DNA of 21,103 bases from Botryllus schlosseri (taxonomy: Eukaryota; Chordata; Ascidiacea; Stolidobranchia; Styelidae), in contig KE605104.1 of assembly GCA_000444245.1 (NCBI GenBank), forward strand, positions 5,434-26,536. Direction: 5' to 3'. Shown here piece after piece: positions 11,251 to 19,400 of this stretch. How positions within the stretch are numbered: position 1 is the stretch's first letter; every line of letters starts with the position of its first letter. The notes under the pieces were generated by a model that saw nothing but the letters and a program-made list of their open reading frames with translations, did no database searches and was not told the origin of the DNA. A program made the position numbers and the translations under genes.

Positions 11251-12591
11251 TTGGTTGGTTTGTTGTGAAATTTTAGTCACTAGAGGCGTGTTGTAGAAGC
11301 CCGCTTTCGATCAGAGCAAAGCACGAGAGCAGTGATGCGCATCGAGTATAGATAACTAACCTACGAATAGATGTCCAGGCCCAACACGTGATTCACGGTC
11401 GAGTGATGCGAGATTCGACAGATTTGGCGTCGCTTCATAGCATGAAACGGCAACGTAATTGCTAATCCCATAGATGACAACCCGAGCGCTAAAATTAAGT
11501 AAAGTTGATCTCATTTGAAAGCTACAGTCACGCTGATTCTGATCAGGGGTGTAGACAGGGGGGGGGGTAATCGGTGTCCAATATCCCCGTTCCCAAGCTC
11601 AACTATCCCTCTTGAATTCAAAATCTAGCTCTCTGTTGTTATCTTCGTATAATTAGTCAATGCTCAATTGCTCAGACAATCAGCGCTTTCACAGAACAAT
11701 AAATGCGACAATACCCTTTTTTCTCCTATCCTCTCTCGTCTGTGACAGCGGGAATAATTAGCGTATCACGTTACATTGCCGCCGAGGCGCCACAGATCTC
11801 GCCATTGCGCGTGCAAATAAGCCCGCACCATAGGCTTGTATCATTAGAGATAGCAGATCTCTATGGTACCAAAATAGATTGATATAGTTTGGTTGTGGTG
11901 TAGATTTTCACTCTTGCGTGTCTCGGGCCCCTGACGCATCTGCTGATCGTCCTGTTTTAACGCGCTTGCCTTCCCTACATGGCCAGTAGTAAAAACATCG
12001 GAGCCATTCGGAGGCTAGGAAAATTAGGCCACTCGCCGTGACTCGCGGCGCGTGATGGTGCGCTATCAATGTTCGATGTAATGTTGTTATGACGAGAAGT
12101 TGTAGTCTTGGCCTGGACAATTCGCAATTGTCACTTTTACACCGCAAACGCATCTGGGAAAGCTTTTTGATTGCAGCCTCAGCCTGCGCCGGACCAATGT
12201 TATTCACGAGATACAATCGCACAAGTTCGAACATTAATTGGATTTTACCATCTCCACACGCCAAAATACTATACCATCTTAGCAGACAGTAGACGTCACA
12301 TTGATTCAAAACAAATTTAATCCAGATCACGTGCAAAACAGGCTGAACAATTGATACAAAAGGCAACAGGCTAATTCATTGCGCACCTTCGCTGTTCAGT
12401 GTTCAGTGTTCTTGTTCATGTTCATATTTGAACGCAAAATTGAGAGATCTCCCGCTGTGCTGTAATCTGATCTGCACGCGCTTTCTTGATAACGATCTCT
12501 CCCTTTGGTAATTAAGGTCAAGATACGTCTCTGTCTCTCTTTCTGCTGTCATCTTAGCTTACGGGTTGTGGTGTGGCGTTGTATTTAAATT
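11251..12591. other. Gene-poor stretch with one possible MITE end
   Basis: No gene is called apart from the doubtful frame at 11908-12366. At about 11544 CAGGGGTGTAGACAGG followed by a run of about ten G resembles a MITE end, but I did not find its partner. A perfect short inverted pair GAGAT...ATCTC lies near 11850-11864. Confidence 0.4.
11908..12366 (-). CDS. Unassigned 152-codon open frame, doubtful
   Basis: This minus-strand frame is long for the local composition. Its middle part (roughly residues 38-90, from GDGKIQLMFELVRLYLVNN to KSDNCELSRP) has protein-like character: an amphipathic leucine-rich helix followed by an Ala/Lys-rich one. The rest does not. I recognise no family. It may hold one real exon, a transposon remnant or nothing. 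There is no support from splice-linked neighbours. Confidence 0.15.
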   Translation of the reverse strand: MPFVSIVQPVLHVIWIKFVLNQCDVYCLLRWYSILACGDGKIQLMFELVRLYLVNNIGPAQAEAAIKKLSQMRLRCKSDNCELSRPRLQLLVITTLHRTLIAHHHAPRVTASGLIFLASEWLRCFYYWPCREGKRVKTGRSADASGARDTQE

Positions 12592-12894
12592 GTGCAACTG
12601 GGTTTTATATATGCGAATGATGATGCCACTGATTCTGATAATATACATTACAATCTGATCAGGGCAATAGAACCCCCTCGAAATACCCCTCAAAGTCTGA
12701 AAATCAGCATTGTTCTGAACAATCGATTCCCCGTCGTAGGTTATTCGGGGCTCCTCCTCCCCGCGTCGCTGTTCTTACGACGACAAAAAAAGCCAAGAAA
12801 AAAGACCCGATGAAAGAACGCACTCACAAAGAATGGAAAGAACAAGATTAAGCTGCGGAATAGAGAAGAATATCGAAAAAGGTACTGTGATATC

Positions 12895-13172
12895 GGAGAG
12901 CGCTAGGCCGAGGTGGATGCCAGTTGAGACTGCAACTGCAACCGCAACCGGACGTTCGGCATCCTCCTATCTGTTCATTACATCGCATTGTGTCTTATCG
13001 CATTGTACATGTACGTACACTGTGTGTGTCTTGTTCAGATGAAATTATAATCTGACTATTATTGATTATTATTTTTGAAGTCGTTTTTACACCTTCATAT
13101 CATTCATTGTATCGCAGTCTTGCGGTGTATTGAAATGATGAAATTTATAGCAATAAATTGAATTAAATTGAT
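12895..13172 (+). mobile_element. LINE 3' tail, second copy
   Basis: The block GCTAGGCCGAGGTGGATGCC and, farther on, TGTATCGCAGTCTTGCGGTG with TATTGAAATGATGAAATTTA correspond to the untranslated tail at 10988-11107. It ends in AATAAATTGAATTAAATTGA, a simple repeated tail usual for CR1-type LINEs. No reverse-transcriptase frame remains, so this is a short 5'-truncated insertion. Confidence 0.6.
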
Positions 13173-13187
13173 ATTGTTCCTCAGGGA

Positions 13188-13241
13188 CTCAAGATGTCGG
13201 ACGGATTCTGATTCTCAGAAATCAAGATCCGCTCATCACTG
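13188..13241 (-). mobile_element. One end of a MITE related to 4858-5217
   Basis: On the minus strand it reads CAGTGATGAGCGGATCTTGA followed by AATC-type words, very like the CAGAGATGAGCGGATTTGAA end at 5217. The opposite end was not found. Confidence 0.45.
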
Positions 13242-13693
13242 CGGTAAACAGTAAACTAAAACGACCCGGTTCTTAAATTATAGTCTGCAGTACTGAGCTA
13301 TATCAGCACTCTGCAGCCTCTAATACCCTCTATACATATACTGGATCCGGTATTAATTACTGATTTTTGCTGGACTGTAACATTTGAAATAATTCCAAAT
13401 TAGAATCTTAACAGGATTTTTCCAACATCTATGAGTAAGCTAGATTTTGTCGGATTTATCTGAACATAAATTTGAAATAGTCTAACCAGTTACAGCAAAT
13501 TGGATTTGTCCGTTCCAAAGATGTACTGTAGACTCCGCTTAATTCGGACACCAATTAACCCGAAACCGAAGTCTTCAAGGCCGGAGTGACCCAATCATAT
13601 TTGCCAGTAATATAAATAATCAATTTCCTCTTTCAGTCAAGCAGCAGAACAACGAGACGCTTTTAATCTCCGCTCGTCACCAAAGCTCACGAT
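13242..13693. other. Spacer with a possible pogo/Tigger-type end
   Basis: No gene is seen. Near 13525 TACTGTAGACTCCGCTTAAT followed by TCGGACACCAATTAACCCG resembles the ends of pogo/Tigger MITEs, which start with CAGTAGACTC-like sequence and alternate TCGGAC and TAATT words. Its partner end is absent, so the call is weak. Confidence 0.3.
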
Positions 13694-14350
13694 TAGGGCT
13701 CTTCAAAAATGACTTTTTTTGTCAAATCGTACTGGCTACTTGATAAAATTGTTAGGTTACCTAATTTAAGCCTACACACAAAATTTGGTTCAATTCCTGC
13801 CAGTAACCGCTTTGCTACAGGAGAAGAAAGTTTATATTTATTATATTAAAAATTAATAATAAAAAATTTGAAAATTTTCTGTTCACCCCATGAAAGTGTC
13901 TATAGAAACGATGGTCACCAAATATGGTTCAATTCCAACCAGTGGAAGCGGAGTTATTGCCGTCGAAAAATTTGGATTTGAATAAAATAGTATTTACGGT
14001 GACCGATTCTTTGTTTATTTATTATAGTTGTGCTCACCGTAAATACTATTTTATTCAAATCAAAATTTTTAGACATCACTAACCCTGCTTCCTATGGTTG
14101 GAATTGAGCCAAATTTGGTGAGGATTGTTTCTATTGACGGCCTAACACTTTCATGCGGTGAACAGAAAATTTTCAAATTTTTTTATCATTTATTTTTATA
14201 TAATAAATAGAAACTTTCTTCTCCTGTAGCAAAGCGGTTACTGGCTGGAATTGAACCAAATTTTGTGTGTATGTTTAAATTAGGTAACCTAACAATTTTA
14301 TCAAGTACCCAGTACGATTTGAGAAAAAATGTCATTTTTGAAGAGCCCTA
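13694..14350. mobile_element. Foldback MITE with about 310-bp arms
   Basis: It begins TAGGGCTCTTCAAAAATGAC and ends with the complement. The left arm (13694-14002) pairs with the right arm (14034-14350) around a 31-base loop; divergence between arms is modest. The flanks CTCACGAT (13686-13693) and CTCACCAT (14351-14358) match at 7 of 8, an 8-bp duplication of hAT type. It carries no coding capacity; the open frame at 14329 starts in its right end and is not a gene. Confidence 0.88.
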
Positions 14351-14358
14351 CTCACCAT

Positions 14359-15260
14359 GGATGTTTATTTTTGTTATTGTCATGCAATATTTATTTTTCT
14401 AACCAATCAATCACAACAAACAGCTTTATTAGGCCGCGAAGCTTTTTGAACGCACGTTTATACCCGCCTGTACTGTACAACGAGCGAATAATGATTTTTA
14501 AGAGCATTATTGCACCGCAACGAAATGCGATTACATTCGAAGGGAGATTGGTTGCACGATTCTATTCATTGATAGTTTCTGTCCTGAAATTTCCGCAGAG
14601 TTGTGACTCTGAAATAGCGTGTATCGTGCTGCATATGAATTATATTATTCTAAACAGGCCATAAGTACTAACGTAGTTTGTGTGAGCAATAAACAAAACA
14701 ATTTTGTCGAACCACAGTATCAGTTGGATCGCTTGGTATCGAAAGATTGCACATTGCACAAACTGAAAGTTATAACTTTTGTAGGCCTACTTTACATGCG
14801 GTCTGTGCCAATCGCTGCAGTAGCGCAGCTGCAATTCATTTGTAACAGAATAATATAGTATTTACGTACCGCATTGCCTGCCTTTGTTCATCACCATGAC
14901 ACTAGGGTTACTATATTTTGGAATCGGGAAAGTAGGACACTTTTTCAGACTTAGAATACTGGAGTAGAATCCGGAAAAAATGGCAAATTTTCCATGAACT
15001 CGTGGTTGGTTGACTAAAAAAAATCAACTTTCCGGCTCAACTCCAGAAATACAGTTTTTCTTTTACACTTGGCGTTGGTCGACTAAAAGAAAGGTTGTCA
15101 CTTTCATTCGAACCAAGAATTTCCTATTTACCCTCATTTATGCCCATTTTCACCCGAATCTATCGACTAACGTAGCTCTAAAAGCTGTAAAGGAGGACGA
15201 ATTGCCAAAAAGGAGGACATTTAGGCAATGCGATGTGAACGGAACCACGCAACCCGATAT
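14359..15260. other. Gene-poor stretch with a MITE-like end at about 14902
   Basis: From 14902 TAGGGTTACTATATTTTGG, then GTAGGACACTTTTTC and, at 15191-15225, AGGAGGACG and GGAGGACATTTAGGC, follow the layout of common hAT MITEs that begin AGGGTTRCCATA. No target duplication or clear right end was found. No gene is seen. Confidence 0.4.
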
Positions 15261-15426
15261 CTAAATTTTATTCAGCGATACTTTCGTTAAAATACATTTG
15301 TCACTCTATATCTACTGTGCGCGAAGCGCAACAAAAATTCTGGGTATTAAATGAATTTCATGAAAATTAAATGTTGGTAATCCGTGAAAACAGCCCCGAA
15401 ATTCCTCAGGCTATCTTTCTTATTGG

Positions 15427-15602
15427 GGATTAAACTACTTCTACTTGACAAACTGAAAATAGCGGAAAGTAAGTAAGTAGTTCACAAAATATTATGAAGT
15501 AGAAGTAGTGAAAAAAAGATCTACTTGAGTAAGTACCAGAAGTAGAGGAAAACACTTGAGTACTTCGAAAAAGTAGAAGTACTTCGTTACTGACCACCTC
15601 TG
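15427..15602 (-). mobile_element. hAT MITE of the AAGTACTT-rich type, one end clear
   Basis: On the minus strand the end is CAGAGGTGGTCAGTAACGAA, followed by many GTACTT and CTACTT words, the composition of a widespread hAT MITE family that starts CAGTGGTGGAAAGTAACGAAG. The other end is not evident, so this copy may be truncated. Confidence 0.65.
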
Positions 15603-15612
15603 GCAGCCACTC

Positions 15613-15868
15613 ATTTGCTCCTGAGCTACGCTCTCGTTTCGCCGGACCGCATTGTTGCGTCACTATGCGACTCTCCATAATAATGAAAAATTCGAGGCTG
15701 ATTGTGATTTGAGAGGGATCCAGAGACTCGAGCGAAATAAAATTTATATTTTCGTAATCAGTACATCGGCAGCTTTCGATTGATACCCGTTTTATCCAAT
15801 TTGATGATAGGAAAGCTGGTCAAAAATCACCGTCAAATTGCCTTCAGCCAAATGGAAAGTGTGACGTA
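15613..15868 (-). repeat. Dispersed repeat, copy A
   Basis: Read on the minus strand it aligns with 20777-20981. Shared words include GATAAAACGGGTATCAAT, ACTTTCCATTTG, GTACTGATTA, AAAATATAAATT and TGACGCAACAA. The part at 15620-15668 also matches the second arm of the foldback at 20976-21045. It may be the body of the SINE-like sequence that lies next to it at 15918-15985. Confidence 0.75.
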
Positions 15869-15917
15869 TATCAATCTCACTGAGACGTGAGATTTGCTTG
15901 TGTCCACACAATATAGG

Positions 15918-15985
15918 ACACTATGGTTCAATTGTTTGGTCGGACCCGGTCTGGGATTGAACCCACGACCTACCAGTGCTGAGAA
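15918..15985 (-). repeat. tRNA-derived SINE-like segment with B box
   Basis: On the minus strand GGTCGTGGGTTCAATCCCAG contains a near-perfect tRNA B box (GGTTCAATCC). The sequence GACCGGGTCCGACC follows. There is no complete tRNA in front of it. Together with copy A immediately downstream on the same strand it could form one tRNA-derived SINE. Confidence 0.5.
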
Positions 15986-15989
15986 TGGC

Positions 15990-16455
15990 GCACAAAGGTT
16001 ACGAGCCGATTAATGTAGCGAAACTATATTTGTTCCGAGGCTCAGATCGTCAATATTTTAAACAAACATCACAGGGTATTCGGTATAAGTTGGTCAATGA
16101 GTCTAATGCACGCATGCAGCTGAGAACAGTGGTTTGGTTGTATGTCGTCTACTACAAGGAAATAGTCAGCTTTATTGAGCAGCGGAGCAGTGGAGGCTTA
16201 TAGGCCGGTCGTGATAGAAGCGGCACCTCAATAACAATGCATGGCCTTAGCGACAATATAAGATTTTGTGTTCATATGCAGGCTACACTGTGAATATTGA
16301 AGCGCGTGTGCTGTGTGTATTTGTACTATATGTCAGTGTTACCGGCAGAGTGTTAGGCCTACATTCTCTATTCAAACATTTCTGACCTTCAATTATAACC
16401 AAACATATCTTCAGTATAACATTGGCGGCGGGTGACTGTAGTTATAGTTGATACC
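15990..16455. other. Region upstream of the CRAL-TRIO gene
   Basis: No gene or complete repeat is seen. It should hold the promoter and 5' UTR of the gene starting at 16456. The bases GTATTTGTACTATATG near 16317 are only weakly TATA-like. Confidence 0.3.
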
Positions 16456-19400
16456 ATGACAGTCAGGTATGAATGCAAATTGGATTCCGAACTGTTGAAG
16501 AAGGCCGTTACAGAATTGAACGAACCTGAAAACAACGACGAAAGACTGGAGGAAATCGACAAATTGCGAAATCGATTTCTCAAAGAACAGCAAGAATTTC
16601 AATTGCTTCGGAGTGATGACGCATTCATTCTGAGGTATCCTTTTCCGGGCATCATTCATTAACTTATCGAATGTTCTATCTAAAACATTGTTCGCAAGAG
16701 ATGGGTCGAGTTTAATAATTCATAGTTGTATAGTTTCAGTATTGCCCTTTCACGGAACCTCGTTTAAGAACAGTCCTGTCATACAGTTAACGTAAATGCT
16801 TTTGCCGTGAACAAAATTCGTAAAGTATTCAATACTCCGAACCACCCTACCTTCTTTCCTAATAAAATTCGGCCCAGCAACTCCACCCGGAACTCATACA
16901 TAGTACAATACAGAAAGCAAGCCAAACAGACGGCCGCGGGCTGGATCCGGTCCACCCGACGATGTAAAATAAACGAAAATATGCTAGTATTATCCCCAAC
17001 ACATTTCTACAAAGTCAGGATTTCTATTACTCACATTTTACTATGTATGCCAGTCCGACATGGTTTTGCACCGCTTATAACTCATTCTGACTCCATAAGT
17101 CATTCCCCCAAGTTGTGCAGTGTGCACGACAATTTAATATATATAAATCCTATTCATCAAATACGCACTGTCATGGTTTTAGTTGGCGATGGCACTGTAG
17201 ATTGTAGAAGTATGCCAGTTGCGGGAAACATAATATATGCAGATTATGCACATTGCACATCTCTTACTTTCTCCGCCGTGGTGAAAATAAAGCTATCGTT
17301 AATAACGAGCTAATGATTCGTATTAGTAGATATTATGTATAACCTTCACAATGAAACATCTTATCAAAATAAAGGCACTGATTTCGGCATCATTCCACCG
17401 GCCCGACCAGCAAGGCATCAAAAGGCCTGTCAAATCCGGCTGACCGGCTCGCGACGCTAGTTATAGTTGAGTTTGACAATCTTGCCTTACACTCTTACAG
17501 CATAATAACGAATATCGAATGCATAGAGCATAAACAATATGGCGTGCCGATGGTTTTGCAACTTGTCCATGTGGCTATAGCAACGTTCATCTCACCATGA
17601 CGAGTAGGATTGGTGGTGGTGGTGTAATGTTAGCTAGCTTGAGGCTTGACCGATTACGATGTAGTTCGTGATGAACTCGCGCAGCTATAGATAGATGCGA
17701 ATATGATATGGTTTCCCTATAAATATGCAGATCTAGCAGATATTGACCGTTGTAGTCTATAAATTACTGATAAATAAACCAATCGCAATTTTGTCAATCC
17801 GATGCAGGTTTTTACGAGCGAAAAAGTTCAACCAAGACAAAGCGTTTGCAACGCTGGTAAATTACCATCGTAAGCGAAGCGAGATTAGGGAAGTGTTTGA
17901 CAAGGTTAGCATCACATAATAGTACAGTTAACTGATTGTAGCCGCTACATCACCTTAAATATGCTGTAGGTTGACGACCCACAACAGGTGGCACACTTGC
18001 TTGACCGAGGCGGAGTTGTACCAATCAGACAAAAAGCAAAGGATGGATCAACTGTTATAATCAGTAGAATCGGCAAGTGTAAATATTTTCCGTCGGCTAC
18101 ATTACTATCTAAGCCAGGGGTGGGCAAACTTTTGAGCTCGCGGGCCGCATTCAACATCTGAATTCATTCGCGGGCCGCACTATATAAAATTGGGATTATA
18201 AACCAAAACGCAATATTGATATTTGATTATATAGTGAGGACATGGATATAATATATGTGCTTATTTAAAACAAGCCAAACATTGCTTTGATGATATCGTA
18301 CACGTGTCAGAACAGAAACAAATAGTGGCGAGATTTCATAGTCTGGCGGACTTCAATAACCAATTTGTCAAAACTATGAGATGAAAGTCGGTTGGCCCGA
18401 TTCTTAGAACAGGATTGAAATTTAAATCTGTGAGCAGCGATCTGTTCATAGATTTACTAATTCCACTTTTGGTTCATTTCCAGGACACACAATGTTGACA
18501 GCATCATAACGATGTTAGCTTCAAACACGCTTCTACTATGTGTAGATAAAATATATACCCCAATTCTACGCATACAGACAACGAATCTACCTAAGGCACG
18601 CCCGAATCGTTTTCTAAGCTCATCACCGAAATAATTAAAAATGAAGTGGCCAATCTGAAATCCCACTCGTGGTCCAAATTATGTCAATCTCGTTTCAGAT
18701 GTGATATTATGTAAATACCTTAGATCAGTGGTTCTCAAACTTTTCAAGACAAGCCCCCCTCATGCTGTTGAAAGCAGTTTGTACTCAAAGGTGGAGTGGA
18801 CAATCGGAAAATCACGTGACTGTCACGCCCAGATACCTTTGACGACTTTGTTATTGTCGATCCGTCTGCAACAGTAATTAAAGGCGAAGTCGCTATTGGT
18901 CTTTGTTGATTTTAACTATGTTCCATATCGACTTGGGTGACAAGATTTGGTATGGTATACTTTGATGCTGTCATCTAGCGTTGTACCAAGTTTCAAGGCT
19001 GTGACTTGATGATTAGCGTAGTAATTTCGCTGTCGAAGTCGAGTATATGGTAGATCAACGCGCACCGATATATTGACGACTTTGATAACGAAATTAATAT
19101 GCTAATCATTGAGTGACAATCCTGAAACTTACTCCGAAGCTGGAGAACACAACCAAGATATACCATTCCGAATTTCGTCATCCATCTCGGTATGAAACAC
19201 TTTCAAAATTCACAAATACCAATATCAAATTTTGCGAAAATTCCAGTTTGCGGTAGGCTCAATGCCAAATCATCTCACGCAGACCCTGGATACTAGACTT
19301 TGATAACCTACTTACTACTGTAGTTATTGAGTCAAAGCCTTGAAACTTAGTACAGTGTCGATATGGAACATAGTTAAAATCAACAAAGACCAATAGCGAC

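Noticed and set aside
12089-12292. 67-codon plus-strand open frame
   Set aside because: It overlaps the minus-strand frame at 11908-12366 and shows no domain or splice context.
13524-13580. Complete pogo/Tigger-type transposon
   Set aside because: Only one end-like sequence is visible, without a partner end or a TA target duplication, so it is mentioned only as a possible fragment.
14329-14664. 111-codon plus-strand open frame
   Set aside because: The first part is the right end of the foldback MITE; nothing supports the rest as coding.
16807-17313. 168-codon plus-strand open frame
   Set aside because: It starts at a GTG, has no recognisable domain, and lies inside intron 1 of a gene whose exons before and after it join in frame.
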